Of a stretch of DNA of 64,000 nucleotides, positions 36,801 through 43,778 are shown one piece after another; within the stretch, counting starts at the first letter, position 1, and each line of letters begins with the position of its first letter. Source of the DNA: Erwinia persicina. GTDB taxonomy: Bacteria; Pseudomonadota; Gammaproteobacteria; Enterobacterales; Enterobacteriaceae. The notes under the pieces were generated by a model. It searched no databases and had not been told where the DNA came from. It was given only the letters and a program-made list of their open reading frames with translations. The stretch is taken from assembly GCF_014838825.1 (NCBI RefSeq), contig NZ_JACYMO010000006.1:88582-152581 (forward strand). Direction: 5' to 3'. The position numbers were made by a program, and so were the translations under genes.

Positions 36801-39218
36801 TAAATGTTTAAGCGCTTCAGTAGCCGACTTGCTTGACTCTAGCATAGTGATAAAGCAAGCGGTCAATACCTCTGATTGAAGATCATCGAATCGCTCTATC
36901 TTTTCTAATTCACTCCAGTTTTCTGGTGAGTCTAGAACAAAGTTGAACAAATGTTTGTAAAGGCTTCCTCTGCCAGCTCTGCCATTTAAGGTAGGCTCTA
37001 CTTTTTCTCTTTTCAACGTGTCTAGTTGGGGCACGCCCGCTAAATGTGAGAAAATGAAGGCAAGGTCATTATCGCAGCTATCTGATTGAACAAGACTCAT
37101 AAACTCAGTAATAGCCAGGTTTTTTTGTGTGTCGGTTGAGTCAGCAAAGTTTTTTGAGACTTTGTCTACAGCGTATTTGGATTGTGAACGATAACTGTTA
37201 AAATCTTCAGAGAAATTACTTATTTTTGTTATTACTGTTTTATCATAGTTTATCTCTAGTCCGAGGAGTTCAAGTTCTGTATGTAATGTTTTAAGCGCAA
37301 CATTTGCAGATTCTTCAGTAGGTGCTACGAAGAAAATATCATCTACGTACCGTTGGTATAGTTGTAATTCTTCCTTTTGAATTTTTGCGTCGAATTGTTG
37401 GTCAAGATTGTCAAGATACAGCTCCGCTAAATACCGTGCATAAGCCGGTCCTTGCGGCAAGCCTATTTTAGAGTCAATCGTTTTTTCTGTTATTTCGAAT
37501 AATGTATCGATATGTGCTTTGTACAGAAGCTTTGACGCTTCAGATAAAGCACCTGATTTTGCGACTATACGAGGGTTTGCTCCCCCAAGAAGCATCCTTT
37601 TTAGATTGTCGTGCGGTATCGTGTCATAAAAATTTCTGATATCAGTTTTTACGATATAGCACTGTTGATTATCATTGTCTTCGATAGCTGTACTTATATT
37701 GGATACAAATTTTATCCACAGGTATAACCATGGCTGGAATATGTAACCACCACTAAAGCCTTTATTTGGTTTATACCCATGTGAGTTGGTGCTTGGTTGA
37801 AGGTTTAAAAAATATATTAACTGCTTGAGAATGCACGAAGTAGCTATTCTCTCTGGTGCCTTCAACGTTATTAAAGTTCTTACTTTGTTTTTTTCGTTTC
37901 GTAGATGTTTATAAAACTGAGCTGATTTTGGGTTTTTTATTACATTTTCTGCGAGGTTCAGTAGTCTAAAACTGTCATCGGATGAAAGATCGTTAATAAT
38001 GATTTTTGACTGTGCTTCATCGTTTAGAAAAAGGTAGCTAAGTTCAGCGGCTTTGGTGATTTCTATATCAGATTTCGAGATATCAAATGTAGCATCTGTA
38101 TAAGCTAAAAATTTTGGTATGCAGGTATTTATCAGTTCTTCTGTTGAAAGTGTGTTGGGAAACCTTACCTTCGTCGTCTTTTCTATTTGCTCTTGTGATG
38201 GGAAGTTAAATGAGGAAAGCTTTTTAATTGATCTGCTAGTTACTTCGGGGTTGTAGTTGTCGGTCTTGCTAAATAATTCTTGTAGAATGCTTTGTCCTGC
38301 ATTTTTTATTTTTTTAGCTTGAATGTTGCAGAATAATCCAACGAGTAGTTTTCTCTCCTCATGACTCAGCTTTCCGGTTTCATTGATTTTTTTCGCAAGT
38401 GCATTAAGTGGTGCGCTGCCTTCCCAGTGCGTAAATATTTCGTCAAGCGTGAAGCCATTTTGTTGTACTTTTATTGACTTGACTCTTGTGGGTCTAGATG
38501 TTTCATCGTGTGTTATGTCGAAGAATACTCCAAAAACACTTTCTAACTCGGATTTACTGGTGTTTCGATGGTTTTTCAGTATTTCAAGGTTTTTGTTTAT
38601 TACTTCGTCATTAAATTCCGTGATTTTTGTGACTGATTGTATTCCTTTTGATGAGCTTAAAAGTAGTGCGTACTGTTTTGATTTGGCATGCTTAGACAGA
38701 GGGGATTTAACTCCAAGTCCAACCCCGTCAGTAGGCGTACCAGAGCTTGGAAATAAATCTATAGCTATAAGATCTTTATTGAAGCTGAGTTCAGTTGCAT
38801 CAATTAGTGTTTGTTGAATTTCATAGCCTGTTCGGTAACTTATTCTATCCTCGAATGTTATCCATATATGAAAACCTCTGTTGCCAGAGAACTCAAGTAA
38901 GTGGGGTATGTTAAGTGACTCAAGTGATTGACAGAAATGATTTACGCTACGTTCAAGCTCTTGTTGGGCGGCTCCGTGGTTTTCGCTATTTAAATTAGAT
39001 TTAATTATGTCAAAGTCAAAGCAGATCCAGTTAATTGTGAGATCGTTATTTTTTTGATAGATTGCGACGGATCCACCATCATTTAGGGTTTTCTCCAAAA
39101 GTTTTGGGGTGATGGCACCTGCTCTCTTTCTGTAAGTTCCGTCAGGTTGTTGTTGTGCGTGATAACTTTGGTCTGTCGCTAAAAACCTGTATAATAATGT
39201 GGCTAATTCGTTAAGCAT
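33888..39218 (-). CDS. Primase-reverse transcriptase-phosphoribosyltransferase fusion
   Basis: 1776 residues, no signal peptide or membrane segment. Residues 1-200 resemble an archaeo-eukaryotic primase: FDFD at 67-70 (D68, D70), SGNRGFHIW at 111-119, and a DLFPS...GLGVKSPLSKH block near 154-177. A helical part with a HEER motif (about 285-300) follows. The reverse transcriptase spans about 455-720: TDIRNFYD with D526, GLPQG at 586-590, YVDD at 624-627. Residues 720-1450 are helical and unassigned. The C-terminus (about 1490-1700) looks like a type I phosphoribosyltransferase, with the PRPP-loop-like ITDNIITGSQ (D1596, T1600, G1601). AGGAG precedes the ATG at a good distance. Composition is far more AT-rich than the core, so it is foreign. 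Defence is the likely role; AEP-RT fusions are known among the unknown-group RTs. Confidence 0.85.
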   Translation of the reverse strand: MLNELATLLYRFLATDQSYHAQQQPDGTYRKRAGAITPKLLEKTLNDGGSVAIYQKNNDLTINWICFDFDIIKSNLNSENHGAAQQELERSVNHFCQSLESLNIPHLLEFSGNRGFHIWITFEDRISYRTGYEIQQTLIDATELSFNKDLIAIDLFPSSGTPTDGVGLGVKSPLSKHAKSKQYALLLSSSKGIQSVTKITEFNDEVINKNLEILKNHRNTSKSELESVFGVFFDITHDETSRPTRVKSIKVQQNGFTLDEIFTHWEGSAPLNALAKKINETGKLSHEERKLLVGLFCNIQAKKIKNAGQSILQELFSKTDNYNPEVTSRSIKKLSSFNFPSQEQIEKTTKVRFPNTLSTEELINTCIPKFLAYTDATFDISKSDIEITKAAELSYLFLNDEAQSKIIINDLSSDDSFRLLNLAENVIKNPKSAQFYKHLRNEKNKVRTLITLKAPERIATSCILKQLIYFLNLQPSTNSHGYKPNKGFSGGYIFQPWLYLWIKFVSNISTAIEDNDNQQCYIVKTDIRNFYDTIPHDNLKRMLLGGANPRIVAKSGALSEASKLLYKAHIDTLFEITEKTIDSKIGLPQGPAYARYLAELYLDNLDQQFDAKIQKEELQLYQRYVDDIFFVAPTEESANVALKTLHTELELLGLEINYDKTVITKISNFSEDFNSYRSQSKYAVDKVSKNFADSTDTQKNLAITEFMSLVQSDSCDNDLAFIFSHLAGVPQLDTLKREKVEPTLNGRAGRGSLYKHLFNFVLDSPENWSELEKIERFDDLQSEVLTACFITMLESSKSATEALKHLVTQIEEKLSDSELTHENLAHLALVFDAKINLKKISSTTIINCLKSIPDVDTINVTTELIEQLNTSLNDIKLLPDFIEAIYPLCASPKIKNKELNNLAITFYAKLSTDQANGKLATSTQPEIKSPSTTSKYYYLLCLFSISDKNKSIDLLINAWKYCAHIFNTCDTETTHKSQDWFKKINSIDYSEEKALFIISSIVDGNIFRGLYDRSKVFEKFHNLLLIYITFQDNNLKSTDIKKALEELKYKANFYNWLIEKDGTLLFPTTNKSWFEKNIIENSSIILKKGNSILFRKPTTNFHPSSLPESEHNGYSEVIVEYNPADLNTLSDTLSGKTTAQKLKKLLEIIDYCKNSDTYPNIFCRDRILNYSTSLPFSNELMNSRTILFEDKNENIETLANNQKNFIRSFFRSEPDETGLLPIKEKYIDNLEDDFNIVEFIKHLSLQLEETNIVEDNFHFDIAAAAALYLCLKETDTVRRIDKFVNQYHRFNQSNNDRHIYAIDQKTNPLDGTPIQLLHTVEVSLKLIPLEVTPSLALYIHKDIQQYKQRLISLVELHNSEAPALDINKFIRVYPRISPLSESLNINNKDYKFKNIKLINLTTNEIHPFEARHSVAISSSEHIYFFENATDTYIASINSAISKIYDSIVKRAEKTTNTGVPAKSYPASIFDEKSIVCLNNFDSAIDVISQHRDIPKTDAQKNLVKWLSAIPKKFHQMLVTLISAHVVMREEDINNFAKKVEELLNDKNANPFLIKRVGDYNGTHRILFKYTTIGRNIENLSPLRISENADNATIITDNIITGSQIISSLKFYLSVNEPRPNANNFDIPKESQESLKNTLQGLKSINICTILYTPTALQNIENELKELIDKNITVNIICGKDIGDDALFGSTSKIGEKEKDSIRSTLRDLEAMQELYNHLDTIRVFKQAIASIDDEINKTNLVARHQSLPKKCFNFLRAGLRHEATCHPLIRVLELNE

Positions 39219-39684
39219 TGATGTCTCCTTACAACAGCCTTAGGAAAATGGGGGAGTCTAAAGATTTTTTAAAACACCCTCATGATCAAATTAATCTTTT
39301 AGCTAAGTCTTTCATTTTAGGATGGTAGCATCTCACTGGCATTCATGTGTCCTGATGTACCGTGATTTCCGTCAATTCGTGTAGTGGAAAAAATCTTCGC
39401 CAGACGGGAGGTTGTCTCGTGAAGTAAATCATGAAAGCGCAGAACCTTCAAATTTGGTATCGCTGCTGAATTGTTTATCGCTCTTGTCATATGAAAGCTT
39501 TTTTCCTAGAGATGAAGCGTTAGCTCTTCTATTGTAACTGTGCTTGGTTGGCTCTTGAAGCAGCGGCCATAGTCTCATTCTGCGAGGTTGCTCAAGGCAA
39601 CTGCTGCTTTGCTTGAAATGGCTACACAGCGGACAGAATCATTCTTAATCATCGGCAGCACTGCGGCTCGCTTCTGGTCTGTCG
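39219..39684. other. Gene-free stretch upstream of the RT gene
   Basis: 466 bp between the RT gene start and the IS fragment. No open frame with a ribosome site is evident. The 39219-39330 part is AT-rich and must hold the RT promoter (reverse strand). Several defence RTs depend on a noncoding RNA next to the gene, so this is where one would be looked for; I see no clear structure. From about 39600 to 39684 the reverse strand reads like the start of IS OrfB (VLTTDQKRAAV). Confidence 0.5.
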
Positions 39685-40019
39685 TCAGAACTTTCGGCCC
39701 AAAGCCACCTGTAGCGCCTCCTTATCCAGCATGGCTTCAGCAAGCAGCTTCTTGAGGCGGGCGTTCTCCTCTTCAAGCGACTTGAGCCGCTTCACTTCGG
39801 GAACTTCCATGCCGCCAAACTTCTTGCGCCAAGTGTAAAAGGTAGCGTCTGAAATAGCATGCTTACGGCAGAGTTCCCGGGCTGAAACCCCGGCTTCAGC
39901 CTCGCGGAGGATACTGATGATCTGTTCGTCGGAAAAACGCCTCTTCATGGGCATGTCCTCATGTGGCTTATGAAGACATTACTAACATCGCGGTGTGTTA
40001 ATCAACGGGGAGCAGGTCA
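39600..40019 (-). mobile_element. Fragment of an IS3-family (IS407-like) element
   Basis: On the reverse strand the sequence begins at 40019 with TGACCTGCTCCCCGTTGATT, which looks like an IS end, then OrfA (39685-39954) and the first codons of OrfB. The rest of OrfB and the second end are missing. The left boundary near 39600 is approximate. Confidence 0.7.
39685..39954 (-). CDS. IS3-family transposase OrfA in an IS remnant
   Basis: 89 residues with the helix-turn-helix (FSDEQIISILREAEAG, about 6-50) and the leucine-rich coiled region with GGMEVPEVKRLKSLEEE typical of IS407-group OrfA. OrfA is complete, but OrfB breaks off about 80 bp later, so no active transposase is expected. It is unrelated in detail to the other IS at 32514. 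Confidence 0.8.
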   Translation of the reverse strand: MPMKRRFSDEQIISILREAEAGVSARELCRKHAISDATFYTWRKKFGGMEVPEVKRLKSLEEENARLKKLLAEAMLDKEALQVALGRKF

Positions 40020-40191
40020 TCCCGTGGTTGGCGGATGTGTGACACTATGCATTGACCATAAACCCGATTACACTCCGTTACAATGCTATCCTTGCTGCCA
40101 TACATTTTACAAGGGTATTTTTCATGGTATTGAGTAGTGCGTGATTTCCATGATATTGTTTTATAGTGTTTTTTTATTATTATTGGTAATA

Positions 40192-40274
40192 GAGTGGGAA
40201 TGATTTCGCGTCTGGCAACAGCCTGCACGTAAAAGCAGTAAAGTACCTCTAAGCCCGCGTAACTGCGGGCTTTT
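40192..40274 (+). repeat. attR: right copy of the 83-bp guaA direct repeat
   Basis: Identical to 31546-31628: the guaA end codons GAGTGGGAATGA, spacer and terminator stem. Upstream sequence is unrelated to guaA, so this is the displaced duplicate made by integration. It marks the right end of the island. Confidence 0.92.
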
Positions 40275-40770
40275 GGCTATTTTTTCCCCGGCATAAACAC
40301 GTTGAAGAACTCCTGCGCTGCGGTTCGTCTTCAGAACCCTGAACGCCATTATTTTGTTTTCTGATACGCCATCCTGACTTTTCCTCCTTGTCCGCCTTTT
40401 CCATCATTATGCGCATTTTTCTGACGTCGTTAACCTCTTCATGGGCCCCTTCGGATCGTCGTGAACATCTTTGCTCGAATTATCGCTGGTAACGATGCGC
40501 TCAATTTGGTCGGGTTAATCACTGCAGCACGTTCTGGGAAACACGTCAGGTTCTGTTTGCATCGCAAAATTTCCTGTCATCGAGGGCCCGCTCAGTCAGG
40601 GTTTAAACGCCTGTAGCGCCCATTGCCTGGCGTCATTAACGGAAGATTGATAAGAGTTGTAAAGGTATTAAGCTTACAAAAAATGGATAATTACTTTACA
40701 CAAATTTATCATTTGTGTTAAAAATTGCTTCACAAGTTGTCTCAATGTAATCAGATTATAAGGATGTTTT
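40275..40770. other. Gene-free, degenerate stretch right of attR
   Basis: 496 bp without a convincing gene. The reverse strand just past attR reads QEFFNVFMPGKK followed by a stop, which may be the end of a lost gene using the attR hairpin as terminator, but stops lie close upstream. From about 40650 the sequence becomes AT-rich and probably holds the promoter of the small gene at 40771. Confidence 0.45.
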
Positions 40771-41013
40771 ATGGCTACTTTCTCATCTCTGGTTAGTCAG
40801 TCCCATCGCTTGGATATTACGCTTGACTCCCCTTCAGCGCAGTTCGACGGGATCAATCTGCTGGTGGAAGAATTGCCGGAAACCCTGTATTTCGCCAGCG
40901 ACTGCGCTTCAACTGCAGCCAGTGTCAGCACCGCATCTACCGCAGGTTGTGGCAGTATTGCTTCGGCAGGCAGCATCGGTACGATGGGCAGCATTACCAG
41001 TAGTGGCGGTTAA
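40771..41013 (+). CDS. Small Cys/Ser/Thr/Gly-rich protein, possible RiPP precursor
   Basis: 80 residues behind an AAGGATG ribosome site. Residues 1-43 look like a leader (with LDITLD, FDGINLLVEELPETL). From about C45 the tail is almost only Cys, Ser, Thr, Ala, Gly: CASTAASVST, TAGCGSIASAG, ending SSGG. Such an acidic leader plus dehydratable or cyclisable core is the pattern of lanthipeptide, thiopeptide and azole peptide precursors. The next gene is an ABC transporter ATPase remnant, which fits an export or self-protection partner. No modification enzyme is intact nearby, so the locus looks decayed. Family identity is inference. Confidence 0.5.
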   Translation: MATFSSLVSQSHRLDITLDSPSAQFDGINLLVEELPETLYFASDCASTAASVSTASTAGCGSIASAGSIGTMGSITSSGG

Positions 41014-41086
41014 TTTCCCTCTACGCAACCGGTACGAAACATTGTGCCGGTTACCCTCCTGACACTTTCTCGCTGGCTCCCAACTA

Positions 41087-41563
41087 ATGATCAAGCAGGA
41101 TGACATCACTCTGGCTACTCAGCTCGCAAATAGCCCGGCATCACATCAGTTTTCGGCAGGTCGGTCGCCGCTACTGCAGGTGGAATCGTTAAGTAAATCT
41201 TACTCTGATGTTCAGGTGCTGCATGATATTTCGCTGCAGATAAACCCCGGCGAAATTCTCGGTCAGGTAGGGCCAAATGGCGCGGGAAAAACCACGTTGA
41301 TGGAGACTTTGCAGGGGGTGCACCCTTTTAAAGGACTGATTAGCGTCTGCGGGGAAGTTATCCAGCAGGGGCTGAGCCAGGGTGTTAAACAGCCGCTGGG
41401 CGTTGCGCCTCAGTTTTTCAGTTTGCCGTCGCTACTGCGCGTGGAAGCGCAGCGAAAAATCCGCTTTTCCCGTCTTTCTGGAGGCCAAAAACGACGACTG
41501 GCTGGTTTTCCGGGAGGCGCTTCCCTCGCCGGAGAACCGCTTGATGCAGACGCAGGAAAATAA
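41087..41563 (+). pseudogene. Broken ABC transporter ATPase
   Basis: 158 codons. The first part is a good ABC ATPase: LLQVESLSKSY, Walker A GPNGAGKTT (near 66-74) and the Q-loop APQFFSLPSLL. Right after it comes LSGGQKRRL, far closer than the usual 50-60 residue spacing, and no Walker B or D-loop follows. A deletion has joined non-adjacent parts. The reading frame that overlaps its end may belong to another protein (next entry). Confidence 0.65.
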
Positions 41564-41657
41564 TTACGTCTCTGAAATTCATACCGAAATGGTAATTTCC
41601 GGCGACAATTTCAATCTATCCCTGATGTTCCCTGAACAGGAGAAGCACAATGTATAA
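41455..41657 (+). pseudogene. C-terminal fragment of an unknown protein, overlapping frame
   Basis: A second frame open to 41657 (from 41382) reads like real protein from about 41455 on: FPVFLEAKNDDWLVF and then EIHTEMVISGDNFNLSLMF, ending at a stop that overlaps the ATG of the next gene (AATGTATAA). It may be the tail of a gene whose front was deleted together with the ABC gene middle. No family recognised. Confidence 0.4.
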
Positions 41658-41865
41658 GGTCTCGAATCTACTGGTTTTTATCGGCCTTATCAGCCTCGCG
41701 ATAGTGTTAGCCCTGAACCTCTATAGCAGCTATGCCACCAGTCATATCAATAGCACGCCGCTGTTTTCTACCAACTGGTGGGCGCGCTGGTTCCCGGTTT
41801 ACGCCTCGGGCATTGCGCTGATTTTTATTGGTCTGATGCTGCGTCTGACCGGTGGAGCGCGTTAA
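41650..41865 (+). CDS. Small two-helix membrane protein
   Basis: 71 residues with two membrane segments (about 7-25 and 46-65) and a Trp-rich loop (NWWARWFPVY). The ATG overlaps the previous frame's stop, and AACAGGAGAAGC gives a good ribosome site. Function unknown; position suggests a membrane part of the decayed transporter or peptide locus. Confidence 0.6.
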   Translation: MYKVSNLLVFIGLISLAIVLALNLYSSYATSHINSTPLFSTNWWARWFPVYASGIALIFIGLMLRLTGGAR

Positions 41866-42497
41866 GCAATAATGAGCTTATATCGCCGGCTCCCGCAGCG
41901 CCGGTTACTGCCAGCAATCCTCTGCCGTTTACCGATGCCGTGGATGAGCATCAGCAGGATGATGGGTTTACTGAACTTATGCTGGATGCTTATGCCGGAC
42001 TCGCTAAGGCTCAACCGGACCCACAGCAGCAGGCGCTTGGCATATTGATCGAAGCGGACTGGCATCAGGCGCAGGCGAGAGGAAGCCAGCTCACGTTGAT
42101 GCAATACCAGCGCTGCTGCCTGTTGCGCGCATGGCGACGCAGCGCATTTAGCCCGCTGTTCTGGCGCAGCCGTGTCTATGTTGCGGTTAACGATATCTGC
42201 CAACCAGAAATGGGCGATGTGGACGGGATGATGAATGCGTTAACGGCCTTTATGGATTTCGCTTTTACTCACGACCCGGCAGAAAATAAGGTGGCTCTGC
42301 TCAAACTGAATGATATAGAGATTAGCTGGCTAACCGCCAGCGATAGCTATCAATTGCTGTATCAGCAACGCGTTACTGAGTTCGCACATGCCGGCCAGCT
42401 CGCTCAGGCGCTCGCAGCGTTGCCGTTAAACTGGATGCGCTGGCGGTTTGATTTCCGGCACCCAGTGTTGGCGTTGTTAAAGGCGCTGTCAGTGTAA
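41778..42497 (+). CDS. Hypothetical protein, start uncertain
   Basis: The frame is open from a GTG at 41778 that lies inside the previous gene, so the true start is probably later; the next in-frame ATG is near 41980 (MLDAYAGLAK). The protein-like part (from about residue 55) is rich in Ala, Leu, Gln and Trp, probably all-helical, with LIEADWHQAQARG and LLRAWRRSAF. No family recognised. Its stop is 33 bp from the convergent SUKH-like gene. Confidence 0.5.
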   Translation: MGALVPGLRLGHCADFYWSDAASDRWSALSNNELISPAPAAPVTASNPLPFTDAVDEHQQDDGFTELMLDAYAGLAKAQPDPQQQALGILIEADWHQAQARGSQLTLMQYQRCCLLRAWRRSAFSPLFWRSRVYVAVNDICQPEMGDVDGMMNALTAFMDFAFTHDPAENKVALLKLNDIEISWLTASDSYQLLYQQRVTEFAHAGQLAQALAALPLNWMRWRFDFRHPVLALLKALSV

Positions 42498-42529
42498 TGT
42501 TTGAATTTGGTGCTGATATGTCTTTTTAT

Positions 42530-43156
42530 TCAATACATCCACTTTTCCACCACAGCATCGCCCAGATGCTCACGCAACAGGTCCTCATTGTCCTCCTCGC
42601 CGTGAACCGCCAGCAGGCACATAAACATCAGCACGTCGAGGTACTGGCCCACGTCGCTGAAGATTTGCGTCAGCATCGGCGAGCTGTCGTGATCGAAGTA
42701 CCACACCTCGCCGGTCTCGACATGAAAGCACCACATATTGCCATTGCCCAAATAGTCACCGAAGACGACCAGTTGCTTGACCAGTACCCAAAGTGCATCG
42801 GAATTGGGGGCATCTTCCAGAATGTCACTAATGCCGGGATAGGCGCTGTGCAGCGGTTCAATGCTGGCGTATTTGGCGGGGGCCACGCTGCACAACGTTT
42901 CCGCCAGGTCCAGCACGCCAATCTGCTCATGATACGTGCGCAGTAACGGAGGGAGGAGGCAGCCCAGGCGTTGTTCGAGGGCGACCACCTCTTCGGGTTT
43001 GACAGGCGTCAGCGGCGACGGGTTTTCCCACTGATCGAGCCAGGCCAGTGCGCAGACACGCCACCAGTCCAGCCGGGCATTATCATCGGCAAATTCTGGC
43101 CAGGCCAGAGGGGGAAGGTCGCTGGTCGGGGCTGGCGAGTGAGTGTCTGAATTCAT
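42530..43156 (-). CDS. SMI1/KNR4 (SUKH)-like protein, candidate immunity protein
   Basis: 208 residues. The core matches the SUKH pattern: VVALEQRLGCLLPPLLRTYH (about 57-76) and, later, GDYLGNGNMWCFHVETGEVW (about 133-152) followed by DHDSSP. SUKH proteins are common immunity proteins against polymorphic toxins, though some have other roles. No toxin gene is nearby, so it would be an orphan immunity gene. It is last in a three-gene reverse operon, 22 bp after the preceding gene. Confidence 0.7.
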   Translation of the reverse strand: MNSDTHSPAPTSDLPPLAWPEFADDNARLDWWRVCALAWLDQWENPSPLTPVKPEEVVALEQRLGCLLPPLLRTYHEQIGVLDLAETLCSVAPAKYASIEPLHSAYPGISDILEDAPNSDALWVLVKQLVVFGDYLGNGNMWCFHVETGEVWYFDHDSSPMLTQIFSDVGQYLDVLMFMCLLAVHGEEDNEDLLREHLGDAVVEKWMY

Positions 43157-43178
43157 AGCGGATGATGCCTCAGGATGA

Positions 43179-43748
43179 TTAATAAGTGCTGCTGTCGATG
43201 GTGAAACGATAGTTGATATCGACCTCAGACGTAATATCGGCGCGTTCGGTTTTCTTTAAAACGAACTCAAAAGCGGGTTCGTAGTCCTCGCCTCTGAGCA
43301 CTTCACCGCCGAGGATTTCAACATCATACAGGCCATTCTCAAGCGCGATCTGTGGCCGTCCCGGCTGGTGATAGCGTTCCTGCAGTGAGTGGATATCGGC
43401 ATCGGTGAAGTTTTGCAGAATCCGCCATGTGAAGAGCAGGAGCTGCTGGTTTTCAATCCGCAGGAAGTAGCCGCCGCGCCGATGCTGTAAACGGCTCTCC
43501 GGCTTGAGCAGCTCCGGCATCTCATTCGAAAGGTTGAAAATAATCGTGTACGGGTAATTTTCAATGCCCGCTAAGGGGATGACGATGCCGTTCAGCACCG
43601 CCCTGTCACCGCTATCATTGCTGGCAAATTCCGAGGCCAGATCGTCACTGAGCAGGTTGTCGTCCTTGAATTTTTTCAGCAGACGAAGGTCGCCAATCAA
43701 AAAGTAATCAATCAGGTCGTTAAGGACTTCAACGAATTCATAGCGCAT
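43179..43748 (-). CDS. Hypothetical protein in the SUKH operon
   Basis: 189 residues from the ATG at 43748 (the codon before is a TTG, less likely), with GGAGC upstream. Mixed alpha/beta, acidic, no signal peptide or membrane helix. No family recognised. The compact size and place between two accessory genes suggest another immunity-like protein, which is inference. Confidence 0.65.
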   Translation of the reverse strand: MRYEFVEVLNDLIDYFLIGDLRLLKKFKDDNLLSDDLASEFASNDSGDRAVLNGIVIPLAGIENYPYTIIFNLSNEMPELLKPESRLQHRRGGYFLRIENQQLLLFTWRILQNFTDADIHSLQERYHQPGRPQIALENGLYDVEILGGEVLRGEDYEPAFEFVLKKTERADITSEVDINYRFTIDSSTY

Positions 43749-43778
43749 CAATCAGTTGCTCCGTTATTTTTACCCTTG

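Larger units (their letters stand above)
31546..40274. mobile_element. Genomic island integrated at guaA
   Basis: The element is bounded by perfect 83-bp direct repeats, with a repeat-to-repeat period of 8646 bp. Its content is clearly more AT-rich than the flanking core. It carries a truncated tyrosine integrase at the left, an IS3-family element, a 1776-codon primase-reverse transcriptase gene and an IS fragment at the right. With the integrase catalytic half missing, the island should not excise by itself. The 31629-31865 stretch between attL and the integrase is AT-rich and holds no gene I can see, presumably the integrase promoter and arm sites. Confidence 0.9.

Noticed and set aside
38383..38817. 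144-codon forward frame inside the RT gene
   Set aside because: It is the antisense shadow of the primase region and has no ribosome site.
33888..39218. Retron or group II intron identity for the RT
   Set aside because: There is no intron-type maturase/endonuclease part and the protein is far larger than a retron RT; the primase fusion points to the unknown-group RTs.
40161..40349. Reverse-strand 62-codon frame across attR
   Set aside because: It reads through the duplicated guaA terminator repeat and has no conserved protein character.
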